This document shows positions 47,690 to 60,154 of a stretch of DNA of 64,000 bases, piece after piece; the first letter of the stretch is position 1, and each line of letters opens with the position of its first letter. This stretch comes from Cristatella mucedo (Eukaryota > Bryozoa > Phylactolaemata > Cristatellidae). Position numbers and translations under genes: made by a program. The stretch is from positions 820,001-884,000 of the forward strand of contig WPIO01000113.1 of the NCBI GenBank assembly GCA_009760855.2, given 5' to 3'. The notes beneath the pieces are model-generated. The model was not told the origin of the DNA and did no database searches. It saw only the letters and a list, made by a program, of their open reading frames with translations.

Positions 47690-48150
47690 CCCGACTGACC
47701 TCAGCACAACGACGCTATGGGAAAAGCGTAGCACGAACTTTGCGAACGAACAGGACACACTGTCAAGCTAGTTGTCACCCACCGACGCGAAAACCGCTCG
47801 GGGTAGCGCGATGGCGACAGAGCGGCACCACTATTCGCCAGCCGACGTCAGTAGACGATGCGAGTTGGCCTTGCACTGGCGCGGGAAAGGGGCGCCGGAG
47901 TAGTATGAATGTCGCCACGCTACTAAACTCGAGCGCTTGGGCGCCACGAGTGGGAATTTAGGACGCAGCCATCTGCCAGGCGAGCCGCGGCAGCTTAGCC
48001 CAGGGCGTCTTAGAATACGAGCACTCTCTGCGACTACGAAACACTACCAGCTTTGGCGAGTCGCAAGCACAGGGTTGAAATCAATGCCAGAAAATAGAAA
48101 CAGCAAAATGCGCCAGCGTCGTACCACATAACAATGGTGAGTCTTTCATT
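47690..48150. promoter_or_regulatory. CpG-rich stretch, possible promoter
   Basis: CpG density is far higher than in the surrounding 10 kb (GCGCGGGAAAGGGGCGCCGG is one example). On the plus strand the stretch ends in CATAACAATG followed by GTGAGT, that is, an ATG at a splice donor. It could be the promoter of the minus-strand SENP6/7-like gene, of a plus-strand gene, or of both. No transcript evidence is available. Confidence 0.35.
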
Positions 48151-48689
48151 CGCCTCCGAATCGCACGTCGAACGTCTAACAGCTCAGCGCACAGCGACTG
48201 TAGGCAGCCATGTTACTCAAACAGCGAGTGTTACACACCGAAGGTGACCGCCGGCTTCCTGTACGCTGATGATAAATAGGTATTGGGGGTATAAAAATAT
48301 AACAATCTCTCATATTGACAATAGAGCTGATATTTACCTCGCAAAAACATTTGTCGGAAGATGTCACTGGGCTGGATCAAGGGACAGATGAATCATAGAC
48401 ATACATCGCCGGTTCATTTCCAAGTGACATATATCTATGATTTCCATATCTTCCCTTGGGGCTTCCGACGACTGACAGCCGTATTAGTCCTGGCTTGGGT
48501 GCTGCTGTTGGCTCGCATTGTTACTGATGGCTTGAAATTCCAAGAATTACTTTACCGTTCCATGAATTACCTTCGTGGTTTCCTTCTGCACTTTTGCATA
48601 AGGGTTTAATAAGCATTTATAGACATGCACATTTTGTTGGTCTTCGGGAGTCGTCTTTCATGTGCATGTACCTGCTTACCATGTGCCTG

Positions 48690-51600
48690 CTGCTTTCGGA
48701 TGTTACCACCTATCATTTGGTAATGCTTTCTATGCAGAATATGTATTGAACGTAAAACAAGATTAAGTTTTCTGAGGGTTTTATTCAAATGTATTCCTAT
48801 TATTTTAATTACACAAGTGGATTATTAAGATATTTTTGCTCTTGCTGTGTTTCAATAGTTATCAGCCAGAGTTTACGCTAACAGGTGACCCTGATTGTCT
48901 TTTTAATTGCTTTAGCAATCTGACCTAAGCCTGATAATTGTTTGATTGAGCATGCTTATGTAAGAATGATATGGGTTTGGATATGGCACTGGTTATAGGT
49001 GTGTGGTGCTGAGTCCTTCGCTTTTTCCATGCCCGTGTATTTCCGTTTAACATTGTAACTCCACGAAGCAATTCAGATTAAATGGTGTTTATTCTGGACT
49101 TTACCATACCTCACGGTGAAAACCTAATAGCTTTTGCTGCTCATACGGTAGCCAGCCGACTTGTCCGGTAAAGGAAATATAAACCGATGAGTGGAGTCAC
49201 TAGAGCACTGTCGGTGAAAGGTAAAAGCATAGAAATAGCAGCACAATACCAAACAAAACTTTCTTGAGTTGGCCGCAAAGATAATATTCCGTTTCTTAAG
49301 AATTGTGAAAACCAGTTAGGATGCACATTAGGACTGGCAGAGCAAACTTCTGCTGCTAGCAGTCTATAAACAAAAAAGAAGCAGCTAATTTATACTACTA
49401 GAAGGACCTGCGGGGTCAATGAAGATGGGAAAAAAGCCAAGGCTACGGCGGATTTGTAGGCCAGAGTAAGAACGTTGTTCTGAATCTGTTAATTTTGGAG
49501 CTCTTACAGCACATGCAGCTAAGGAGACACAACTAAATTTCTTCGACTGCAGTGTAACCCAGTTGCTTGAGGTTGCCATGACACCTGCTGCTGTCTTCCG
49601 CCTGGACTAAGACTCTTGCCATTTTTAAAACCTCCAGGGATTGCAATGGTAAGGCCAGCAGCCTACGTACACTGTATCATATACACACCAAACCCTACAA
49701 AAGCTAGGTTTGCGAGTTAGCTACTTAGTCCGTCCATCGATGTCATTGACGGTACGTGAACATTGCGTACTTGCTTGGATATTTATGCATGTACTATTAC
49801 GTTGCTACAATGCTTTTCTCTAAAACGGGAGTGCAATTTGCAATTAACTTGCAGCGGTAGCTGCAGCAGCTAGAAATTCACTGGACTGCGAACACTCTTT
49901 GCTGTCTCCCAAAGTGCCAACCGACGCTTTCGGCGATTCCCAGCTTCCACGTCGACAGCTTCAGACTCGTCGTGGCTAATTAATACCGGCGTGCGCCCAG
50001 ACTCCAAGCTCTCTAATGGCCAAATTCTGCGTATTTATTGTTGCTCGACTCTCTTTTAACTGTCTTACTCTGTCTACTCTTTCGACTGTCGCATTTGAGA
50101 AAACGAGACGCTTAATCGGCGCGCCGCTTCGAGCTCTTACTTCAAATATACGATCCCGATAAATGCTAGCATTCAGCAATGAGTTTGAAGATCTCTAGTT
50201 TGGCAGAGTTAACCGTCGGCGCATTGTTTAACGAATCTTGAAGTTTACCCAGAGACCAGGTGGCCAGCCTAAATTCTGAAACTTGGTATCCGATTCGGAT
50301 ATAGGCTATGCAACTCAAAAGTCAGTGCATCTGTCACTGACAATTTTTGAGGCCACTGGCGAATATATGGCATCTGACCAACGTACTTTAACTGAACCAG
50401 TGCCGCAGCTGCCTCAAATCTCACGAGAAATTTGCATAGATAAGAAGACTGTTATCTGCCATGGAACCAAATAGCCAGACCATTAGGATAAGAGGCTGGA
50501 GAAAGTGTGTTATTATTGCTTGGCAGGAAGACGCATCTCGAGTAGGCTTAATAAGGCAAGCATTGCATGCCTGATTTAGCAGACACTCTAGAGAACCTCA
50601 TCAACGGTTTCTCCACGTTTTGCAAACATCTGGAATCCGTAGTTGAGTCATAGAATTTTGTACAACTAAAGCTTTCGTTTGTATTTGAAACTGTGTATGC
50701 AATTGACTTTCAAAAAGCGTCAGAAAGGCCGGGTCAACCAGAAGTGCGACAATTTATTGCTTAGTAGTTCAAAGACGAAAATGGTCACTAACCTTAAGAC
50801 GAATCAAATAGTAAGACAGTGCATCTTATTTCAAAGTTATCTTGACAACATATTTTTTTTTAACTTAAAAAGCGGTATTTTCGGACAAAATTCTGCCATG
50901 TTTCATTGTTATGCTTAATTGTATAGAAGTTAAATGACGCTCCGGTGCAAAGCTCAGAGGAATATATGCTCCGCTATTCAAACCTTTTGTTCAATAAATT
51001 GTTTTTATATTTCACGAGGTTTCAAAAAGATTCTGGCATAGCTGTAGTTGTTAAGCGTTTTATCAAACTTCTGCGTAATTGCGTTCTCATGCATTATGTA
51101 ATTCGTTCGCTTAGTTGCAACATACTTTCTGCAATATGATCTCGGCGACGACAGATGTGCCATGCATGGTATCTACCCCTATTCTAGTCTAGCCTGGCCT
51201 GTAATTCAATCGTACTAACCGATGTCCCCCCTAAATTATGCAACAAGTAGAATATTTAAAGTATTACTCTCATGGTACAACTAAGATGCGTGGCGCAAGA
51301 ATTTCCCGGTTGCCGCTGTTTGCTAATTTTTGAATATAGCTGCGACTTGCACTCTCATAGTCAAAATCGGGCATTTTGATGCTAAAGAAAAACAGCAAAA
51401 TAAACTCAAATTTTTTTTAATTACTGCGTTATACCCGAGCCGCTTGCTAACTTTGCACAATGACCCTTATGGCCTCAATTGGTAACCTAAATATAATTCA
51501 TTCGCATAGTGCCATATTTATGCCATATGATAAATTTTGCTCTTTATTTCCACGATGGCGGAAACTAAAGCTCCAGAACATTTTGTGACGTGCAAAGCAA

Positions 51601-52030
51601 AATTTATCCAGCCTAAATCAGAAACTTGAATTGCTTAGTTCGAAAAAGCAGAGCTGTTCTTGCATTCCAAATTTTAATCCAATACGTTAAGTATTAGCCG
51701 ACTTATGGAATCTAGAAGGCAGCAACTTACCCAGGAAATAGAGCGGTGAAAAAGTCACAAGAATGCACCTTAACAATCTTCAAGCATGTCTCTCGATCTA
51801 CCAAGTTTCGACAAGTTGGGATACAAGTCGCATATGATGCAGAGATCGGTAATTTTTTATTTCTAGAGGTTTTGCTTTCGGTATACATCAGGTTAGACAT
51901 GGTTTGCATAATTATTTTTTCTTTTATGTGGAAGTCGCTAGAACTTCCGATTCCAGTTCTAACATATTTGTCTTTCGAAAGGTACCCTAAACACATATTC
52001 AATTGTCGGAAAGTTTTAGAAGTATTTTCT
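48690..52030. other. Mostly unassigned, A+T-rich
   Basis: A LINE-type tail is visible at 48,690-48,800. The minus frame 49,976-50,179 (MLNASIYRDRIFEVRARSG, VERVDRVRQLKESRA) is 67 codons, hydrophilic and begins with ATG; it is unrecognised. Nothing else can be supported. Confidence 0.4.
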
Positions 52031-52034
52031 TGAC

Positions 52035-52125
52035 ACTTCTCTATTTAGGCGCTTCACATATGCCACGGAGTTTGAGAACACGACCTCGGCCGGGCGAACA
52101 CCTTAATCATTGGGCCAAATTAGCG
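52035..52125 (-). mobile_element. Partial SINE1
   Basis: TAGGCGCTTCACATATGCCA and ACACGACCTCGGCCGGGCG, ending near GGGCCAAATTAGC. The tail is missing. Confidence 0.65.
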
Positions 52126-52151
52126 AAGCAAACTACGCTTCATTCATTCAT

Positions 52152-52196
52152 CTTCTCCATCACCTACCAAACTTCGTTTGGTAGGTGATGGAGAAG
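52152..52196. repeat. Perfect 21-bp inverted repeat with 3-nt loop
   Basis: The left arm (52,152-52,172, beginning CTTCTCCATCACC) and right arm (52,176-52,196, ending GGTGATGGAGAAG) are exact reverse complements around TTC. Either strand could fold into a long hairpin. Confidence 0.95.
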
Positions 52197-52379
52197 GGTA
52201 AATAAAGTCTGCTTGTATTTTTTCACGGGCAGTACTATTTAGTTGATATAAATTTAATTATGGTCAGAAATTTATAAGTTCCATACACGCTACTAAATGT
52301 TGATTTGCTACCAAGTACTGACTCAAGCATTTCAAAAAACTGTTTTTATGTTAAGAAAGTTATGAGATATAATTCAATC

Positions 52380-52878
52380 AGCTGGTTTGGTCCAGCGGTT
52401 AAGGTGCTCGCCCCCGACCAAGGTATGTATGTATGTATGTATATATGTATCTCCGTCAGTAACTCCACAAAGTCATAAAGACATGTGGGTGTTACGCAGG
52501 AGAGTTTTGTATAGCCCACTCACAGCCTAAGCGGCTTTCGGTACGCATTCGGTAGCCAACAGACTTCGTCTCACGCAGCAAAGAGAAAGTGGGAAGCATA
52601 GCAGAGTTAGGAGAACAGTTGAGGTAGTGAGTAGCATAGAAGTAGCAGTTCAGGACCGCTGAAAAAGATGTGCCATAGTCGGCAGTTGGAGAGTAGATGT
52701 CGTTGCGTAAGAATTGTGGAAGCGAGTTCCACAGTCTAGGACCTGCAGAGCTAAAGCTTCTGTCGCCAACTGTCTTTAAGCTCTGGCTGAGGTCGTGGGC
52801 TCTAGCCCGGAGGCATATGTGAAGCGCCTGAATAGAGATTAAGTTCTCTTGGGACGCTATACAGATGAATTATATATA
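52380..52878 (+). mobile_element. SINE1 split by LINE C
   Basis: SINE parts are 52,380-52,424 (GGTTTGGTCCAGCGGTTAAG, exact A box) and about 52,779-52,878 (CTGGCTGAGGTCGTGGGCTC to GACGCTATACAGATGAATTA). Confidence 0.85.
52425..52778 (-). mobile_element. LINE family C 3' end inside SINE1
   Basis: The antisense copy begins with TATG repeats and CTCCGTCAGTAACTCCACAA and ends near CGCCAACTGTCTTTAAG. It splits SINE1 after GACCAAGGT, at the same place where a LINE A tail sits at 11,742. Confidence 0.85.
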
Positions 52879-53289
52879 TTATATATAATGAGATGAGACT
52901 TACTGGCTAGGTCAGCGGAAAATAAAGCTCCCCTGCCAAAAATGTTGGACTTTCTGAGATTTAATAAGCATTCAAATTATCACTGTAGACTTGTCTCTTA
53001 TTATTCACTTCACTGCCGATAAAATTAGCTTCGGCTATTTTTCCTTAGAATATTAACTTTAGGGCTGGGTGCTTAACCGAATTTCATCAATGTGACCATT
53101 ACTGGTCTCTAGTAAGGTTTATTTTTGCAATCTAACTATATGCCTTTTCGAATGAAAACATGTTATCGACGCGTGACTTATTAAGTAGGATGAAACAGGC
53201 AAAGGAAAACTCGCTCGAAAGAACAGAACACTAGGATGCCATCTCCAGTGAGAAAGAGAGCAGACAAGTTGCTAAAGCCAGACATGACT

Positions 53290-53452
53290 TTTCGCAGTTC
53301 TTTTCCGGATGGAGATCAACCTGATCGAGCAAGAAAATGACATTGTTCCTCTTTCAACTGATGCTGCTTCCTCGATTATGGATAACGACTTCGGCATTTT
53401 CACAATCCATACTTACTGCCTGCATTTACTGCCTAGTCTAAGCAGCGTCGAA
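53290..53452 (+). pseudogene. Duplicated 3' part of the Ig exon
   Basis: This 163-bp stretch matches 53,841-54,003 with only about three differences, two of them changing residues (Ile to Met, Arg to Cys). The copy keeps the frame but lacks the Ig signature and acceptor, is preceded by an in-frame stop and ends in a stop, so it cannot form a functional exon in that frame. The offset between copies is 551 bp. Confidence 0.75.
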
Positions 53453-53771
53453 TAAACAACGTAAAATTACTTTCCTTTGCACGGTTTTGACGCGTGTAAT
53501 GCTAGTTGCCGTCAAGAAAGCGCTCCGATTGGCAGATATCAATGAGCATACAGCTCAAAGACTTAAATAAATGTGTAGGATGATCAATTTTAGTAGTATC
53601 GAAGTGGTCGAGAAGTGTTGACTAACTCTTGCTGTAGACACTTCTCAACAGCGACAACATTGTTTCAGTGCAAGCCCTACTGATCGTAATGTCGAAACAA
53701 TTCATCAATAAGAAAATATACCTCATGCCCAACCGTTACTACTTCTTTGTATTAAAATCATTGCCTTTTAG

Positions 53772-54019
53772 AGTTCCAAATATACAGAGAGAGAATGCCG
53801 GCACTTACGTTTGCACTGCTCAAAACGTACACGGTTCATCTTTCGCAGTTCTTTTCCGGATGGAGATCAACCTGATCGAGCAAGAAAATGACATTGTTCC
53901 TCTTTCAACTGATGCTGCTTCCTCGATTATAGATAACGACTTCGGCATTTTCACAATCCATACTTACCGCCTGCATTTACTGCCTAGTCTAAGCAGCGAC
54001 GAAACGGTCTTTTATCTTG
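53772..54019 (+). CDS. Exon with C-terminal half of an I-set immunoglobulin domain
   Basis: After the acceptor TTGCCTTTTAG the frame reads VPNIQRENAGTYVCTAQNVH and GSSFAVLFRMEI. This is the E-F-G strand region of an I-set Ig domain: the (N/D)AGTYxCxAxN signature with the second disulphide Cys. About 45 residues without a recognisable fold follow (NLIEQENDIVPLST to SLSSDETVFYL), and a possible GTAATG donor ends the exon. The first half of the Ig domain must be on an upstream exon that was not found. Genes of this type are cell-adhesion or receptor proteins, but the specific gene is not identifiable. The part after SSF is duplicated at 53,290. Confidence 0.6.
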
Positions 54020-54194
54020 GTAATGCGAAGCAGAGTCATGGATGTCAAGGCCGCACTGTGCGGAGCTTGGCACGTTCACCACGCTCATTTGTTTCACCAA
54101 CAGCATGGGCATATGCACGTATGCATACACTTACTGCGTATACCTGATTCTTCCTTTATATGCTTATTCGTGCTTACAATGTTACTGCTGCCAC

Positions 54195-55280
54195 TAACCT
54201 GTACTTTTGCTTTGATACCTCCTTGCCTTCGAGCACCTCGAATTCTCTCAACTCCCTCGCTGCCTGTATTGATGACATCGCCACATGGATCACAGCAATT
54301 TTGTTTAAAACTAAACAATAATAAAAATTACTTATTAGTTATGGGCAAAGCCAGAGTGATTCAGAAATTGGAAAGGCTGACGCTCAAAATTGGCTCTGCC
54401 AGCATATCTCCTGTTGAATCAGCTCGAAATTTGGGTGTCATGTTCCAAAGTGACCTCTCGTTAGACGACCACATTGGCTCCACAATCAAGTCTGCCTGCT
54501 TTCAGATACATAACGTTGCCCAAATTTGGGCTTGTTTAGATAAGGATACCACGTCCAAGTTGATCCATGCATTTGTGACATCCCATCTTGATTTCTGTAA
54601 CTCACTGCTTGCTGGCCTACCGGCATGTGCTATCAGGAGAATAAAGCTGGTGCAAAACTCTGCAGCTTGGCTTGTCTGTCGTGAGCATCGCAGTTGCCAC
54701 ATCACACCACTTCTCGCTGACCTGCACTAGCTACTACCAGTCAAGCAAGGAATCGACTTCAAAATTTTGTCGCTCAGTTTTAGGTCACTTCATTTTTTGG
54801 CTCCAGCCTACCTCTCAGATGTACTCCCCTACCAGGCCAAACATCGTACCACCAGCTTTTCGAAATTCCGGAAGTTTACCAATACCTCGTACAGACCTCA
54901 AATCCTGTGGAGACCGTGTATTCAGTTCATATACTCCCAAAGCCAGAAACTCACCCCTGACTTACGTCACAACATCCCCTGACTTGACCACATTTAAAAA
55001 GAACTTAAAAACACACCTATTTAGGACAGCATTTAATGGGTCCCTGTGATTCGTCCTTCGCATGCTTATGCGTGCTGAAACTGTGCATGCTGTCATTAAC
55101 CACACTTGCATGCTGACAATGTGCAACATGTCACCCATAACTATGTTATTCATATTTTTTTATCAAGCATCGCGTTACTTACTATTCAATCGAGTTTCTT
55201 TTTACAGACAATGTAAAGCGCCTTGAAAGAGACTGCGTTCTGTGAGATCACTTTATCAAGTGCACGACTATTATAATTAT
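54195..55280 (+). mobile_element. LINE family A 3' half
   Basis: The copy starts just after the YADD region and encodes NYLLVMGKARVIQKLERL, LDFCNSLLAGLPACAIRRI, CREHRSCHITPLLADLH, with a small 3-bp shift after ADLH, then FKKNLKTHLFRTAFNGSL and the tail. It lies 175 bp downstream of the Ig exon's possible donor, in the same orientation. Confidence 0.85.
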
Positions 55281-55284
55281 GATT

Positions 55285-55460
55285 AACCATATTTTCATGC
55301 TGACCGTTTTAATATCACCTCTGTGTTTTTCGTTTTGACATTGAGCAAGCTGCCATTAATCATTCAATCACGCTTCCTTCACCAGTATGTAAACACACTA
55401 GTAATGAAGAAAGTTATGTAAGGGTGCTATGCAAATATAGTCGTCCTATTATTTTTATTA
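55285..55460 (+). mobile_element. LINE A-type 3' tail
   Basis: A second, more diverged 3' end (CATTCAATCACGCTTCCTTC, GTAAGGGTGCTATGCAAAT) directly follows the previous copy. Confidence 0.55.
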
Positions 55461-56560
55461 CTACGTGCATGTATAAGATTTAATGACACTGTCACGAGAC
55501 CTACCGTATTCAGGTCTGCCCTGATAACATATGCGAGTAAAGCCTGAATGACTAACACAAGCGTTCGACAAATAAATCGCTAGGTAAACGTAAATGGCTG
55601 GAATTGCCATTTACATTTTCATACAGAATTATGTTAATTATTCCTTCAATTTTATAGAGCGCTGGTTTCCAAAAGTCTCATACAAGTTATGGCCAGGTGC
55701 ATTGCAGTACTTAATTTTTTAAATAATTTTTTAAAATTATTTATAGTGTATTAATTTGGTTTTAGCATTATTAACAAATGCAGTTTTTATAAAAATTTTT
55801 TAGCTTCCAGCTATTTGTATAATCCGACGTTGTATGTACAGAGTTTGGTTTTTCGGAAAAAAATTAAAAAACTAGTGAATTGATGATTACTGATTCCTCC
55901 ATATATAACCAATCAAAACTTGAGAATTAGCGGAGTGAACCGATCAAATTACCGCAATTGATGAGTAGCTCAATAAAAGCAACGATACTAATTGAGCAAA
56001 GACAAAATTGAAGGCTTCGATAGTTCTACAGCTAAGAATTGTGGACCAGCTGATTTTGAATGAGAAATAATAGATGACTCCAGCTGTTTGGATTTACAAG
56101 GTGGATATAAGTGTCTACCGACCAAACAGGCGAGCAGCCCTACTGAAGGTCAATCTCACAGCTCTTTCCCTAATGTTCATCTTTCTTCTAAGAGGAAAAT
56201 TGACAAAGAAATGACATTATAGTTTTTTATAAGTTTAAGACAAAAGAGCTATGTTTATTTTATCCTTCAGATTAATGCAAATTTTGCATAATTGGTATCT
56301 CTGTTCACGTGGGCTCTCTCTCACGATTGGGCAGCACTGGGGATAGAGCCACTGGTATTTTGCATTTACAAAACGAATACAATACCAACATAAATATTGA
56401 TGATTTATAATCAATTTCTCTAAGTGTGAATATTCGTTCATTATAAATTTAAAACTTTTGATTCAAACTCAAAAATAATATTGTGTTGTCCCATAGATCA
56501 GCACGTCAGACATTGAGCGATGACTTGAATTATTTTGCATGTTCGGAGAACATTGAATTT
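55460..56560. other. No recognisable feature
   Basis: Strongly A+T-rich with poly-A/T runs near 55,710-55,870. No frame or repeat assigned. Confidence 0.5.
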
Positions 56561-56569
56561 TCAAAAATG

Positions 56570-56652
56570 TATATATATATATATATATATATATATGCAA
56601 TATATATATATATATATATATATACAATATATATATATATATATATATATAT
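56570..56652. repeat. (TA)n microsatellite with CAA interruptions
   Basis: Three (TA) blocks separated by TGCAAT and ACAAT. Able to form hairpins. Confidence 0.95.
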
Positions 56653-56959
56653 GAAGGAAAACCATTTCAATTAGAACTATATACCTAGAAGATTAGACCT
56701 GCAGAGCCAATGTAGACTGAAAGATTCGATCTAAATTAGCGAGCGCTTTGCTGCCGGCCCTATTTTGGGATGTCCAAATTGGCAGAAACGGAGGGACGCT
56801 GAACACAAAGTGACTGCAGTAACAACTATTCAATGTATTTCAAAATATAGAAAGGCCAAAAGTGATTATAATAATAATTAGTCATTTTTATAGAACCCTA
56901 AAGCGAATAAGTCTGTATGCAACTGGCACCAAAAACTCTTGGCTAACGACTTTTAGGTC

Positions 56960-57290
56960 CTCTGGGTAGCTTTGTGGGCGTGTCATCGCCGTCACGTGGT
57001 TCCGCCTCCAGCCGACGTTCTGTCCACCCAACGGGAACGCTCATTGCCGGCACGTGACGCATTCCTAGCCGCGCAATTCACTTTCTGCCCGTGCGTCGGC
57101 CTGCACGCACGCTATCCACTCTCTTCTCCCTTTCAACACCTCGTGCCCCGGAGCAGCACGCACGACGGCTGGTGTATCATATAATACAGCCATCGCCGAC
57201 AACGCCACCAATCGCTTGAGGGGGCTTCGCTCTTCATCGCGCCACCATCGCGCGCCCGCGAGCCCCTACAGCTTCATGCATTGAATCGTG
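56960..57290. promoter_or_regulatory. Second CpG-rich stretch, possible promoter
   Basis: Contains many CpG steps (CATCGCGCGCCCGCGAGCCC) and two CACGTG-type E-boxes (TCACGTGG at 56,993, GCACGTGA at 57,051). No attached gene could be recognised on either strand. Confidence 0.3.
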
Positions 57291-57589
57291 CACGGGTGAA
57301 CAAGCAGAGCGTGAACAAATAGGGAAGCTCTCTCAGGTTACATAAATCGGACGTGGAAAAAAAATGTGTCTGCAAGTTTAATCCAAAGATTTCCTGATTC
57401 AACTGCCTCATAAATATAGCGAGAGGAAGCCTTAATGGTCGATGCCGGCACTTGTAGTGGATAAATACTTGCCCGCTACAGGACCGTAACCCTACGACCA
57501 GAGTCACGAAGAGGCCAGCCTTATCCCTGCGCTCCGCGGGAAAGCGACTGAAGCCTCTGGTTCAGAGGTAAAATAAGTGCAGGTGTGCT

Positions 57590-58320
57590 AAGGTAGCAGT
57601 CTCTCACTGTGATATAGTGATAGGTGAGAGTTTACGACCATCACCCCGCTTGCCATTGGGCAATGAAGAACTGCTTGCTTCGGGATACGAACCCGCGACC
57701 GCGTCACGAAATAGAGTGCTTTCTCAGTAGAGACATGCATTCTTGGTTTTGGTCTTACTGGGCTCTCACTCAGTAGTTAAGCTAGGCTTAGTTTTTCACC
57801 TCGAGCCTCTAGCCGGAAAACGCTGCACAGACTGAATGCCAGCATTACTTTAATACGTTTTTACGGTTTCCTAGCCTTCCTGGAATTAATCTACAGGGTA
57901 TTTTTGCAGAGCCTCTCTGATATCAGAAAGTAATTCTATTGAACAATAATTGGCTTAGTTGCTAATTATTGTAAACTAGCAGACCGCTTGACTTCAATGA
58001 GCTATAAGCCGTTATATTCCGCTTAGCGACGCGTTTGCAGGAAGTCTCCAACGGCCAAGCCAGCAGCTTTGTAACAATGAGAGCAGACCTCTTGCGGCTT
58101 TCGCAGCTGTGTTCGACAAAAAAATGTGGGATGCAATTGGTGACGGTAATTGAACCGGAGATCTTTCAGTCACCGAAGGCATCATATAGCCTGTCTCTTC
58201 GCCCAGTGGTAAGGTGCCAGCTCATTCGAATCCGGAAGAAGAAAGTCTTGTATTGCCTGTTCAAAATGGGCTGATAGCGGCCACCTCTCTTCTTCAGCTA
58301 CACAAATGAGACTGCTGGTT
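57590..58320. mobile_element. Two diverged SINE2-like copies
   Basis: At 57,590-57,730 the minus strand has a B box GGTTCGTATCC and related body sequence. At 58,188-58,320 the plus strand has CGCCCAGTGGTAAGGTGCC, TTCGAATCCGG and a tail GAGACTGCTGGTTAAGC. The sequence between shows nothing recognisable. Confidence 0.45.
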
Positions 58321-58424
58321 AAGCTCACTATCATCTTTTTATCTTTTATCTTAACGGCTCATGTATTCAAGTCGGGATTTTGGATTTAGTATTGTGGACA
58401 TTACCTGTGCCGCTAGATGAATTC

Positions 58425-59075
58425 GGGGAGATGGCTCTGAGATATGACCTGAATCATTGTAGTGCAGTGCCAGTGATACCCAGGCGAGATGAGAGGCGCT
58501 CGATACAGACTCGGTGTTAAATTGTATCGAAAGCAGCCAAACATTTGAACAAAACAAACAGAGAGACTTGACTTAAATCTGCATTCCTTAGAAGGTCATT
58601 GTCCACTTGAACCAATGCTGACTCTGTGTAATGATTAGCTCTACAACCAGGCTGCTACTTGCAAAGTATGAAGTTTAAGTATATGAGTTCAGTTGATCTT
58701 CCTCGGCTCGTTCCAGTGTAATTAATAGGAATGGTAGAAGAAAGAGAGACTGGGCGGAAGTTACGCAAGTTCTCTTGTGCTAATGTTGCTTTTTAGAGTA
58801 GCGACCTGACCGCTGCCTCTTTGAAAGGTGCTGAGACATAACGTGAGGCTAATGAAATACTAATTATGTTATTCATGCATGGGAGCAGAAGATCTATGCA
58901 TCGTAAAAGCAGAACAATGGGCATAATGTCTGGAAGGTTAGTTGTCATTTTTGATTGGGATATGAACTTCAAGATAAAGTCACTCGTGGCCTCCTTGAGT
59001 GTAGATATTGAGGTGCCGCTTTGAATTTGGGGGACAGGATTCCATAAGGAATGCTGTCAACTTAGAGATGGGCTC
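58425..59075 (-). mobile_element. LINE family A reverse transcriptase fragment
   Basis: The minus strand matches the 35.1-35.7 kb region of the near-complete copy (GATATGACCTGAATCATTGT, CCAGGCGAGATGAGAGGCGC, TGATTGGGATATGAACTTC). No long frame remains. 3' parts are missing, so it is an internal fragment. Confidence 0.8.
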
Positions 59076-60150
59076 TCTGCTATTGTTTACCTTGTTGTGC
59101 CGGTCGATTTCACCTTGACCTGCTGTGCAGCACTGACTGACTCAGGAAACCAGCTATTTCCGGGAGCTGCAGACCACTGCTGATTGACTGCACCTAAGCT
59201 AATAGGCCTCCGCTAACACCACAGGGCTAATCAGGGCGTTGTCTTGAAGAGTAGCCAGTAGTATTGAGATTTGTATGCATGATGGCTTGCTCATCCAGTA
59301 GCGATTCTTAAGGACTGCTATATATTGGACCAAATATGCTAAGTCTTGGTCCGTATTTGATACAGCCCACGTTCTGTTTGTCAGCTGTGTTATTAAAGTG
59401 CCGTAGTTTTCTCCACCATTGACTGGTGAATGGCTTCATGGTAGCACAGCGTGTCAATTGCTTTTACTGACTTTTAGTCATCCAAATCAATTACTATTGT
59501 AAGAAGGAGTAAGCAATTTTGCACGGTAAGGATGATATTGACTTACCAGCAGCATATCTTGTTTCTTTAAGCATTGATGATGCCATTGGTTTCGTGCGAA
59601 AACAATAATGAAAAAAATCATATTTTAATAAATAATATAATTCCTAAATATCAACTACGATTCACGGTTTACCTAAACTATAATGGAAAGGTTTAACAAC
59701 TAAGCACAAAAATAGGAAAAGTTGTGGATGAATATTTTAAGCTTCACAAATAAAAATTAGTAACACATTCGTATAGTGCCCTCAGAGAACTGAATCTCTT
59801 TCCAGGCCATCAACATATGATCCGTACACAGCAAAAGAATTAAATTTGATTATTTTTTTATGACCGGTAAACTATGAACCATGACAGTTGAAAATACTTC
59901 ATAACGATTGGATTGAAAACTGCTTACAATTACTATGTGATATGATATTATTTATTGATGTGATAGGATAATATGTGATAGGATATAGTTAAATCCCAGA
60001 TGCAGAATCCAAAAATGCTGGTATCGACTATCAACTATGTCCACTATTCGCTCCATGGTTAGAACCTAGCAATCGTCGCTGCACACCGGATCGCTATCTA
60101 AATTCAATATAAGCAAGATAGACAAAATCAGAGACTCTTGAACCCGTGTA
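59075..60150. other. No gene recognised
   Basis: A+T-rich. Only an antisense LINE-type tail (GTGCCCTCAGAGAACTGAAT) at about 59,770-59,815 is visible. Confidence 0.5.
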
Positions 60151-60154
60151 GCAT

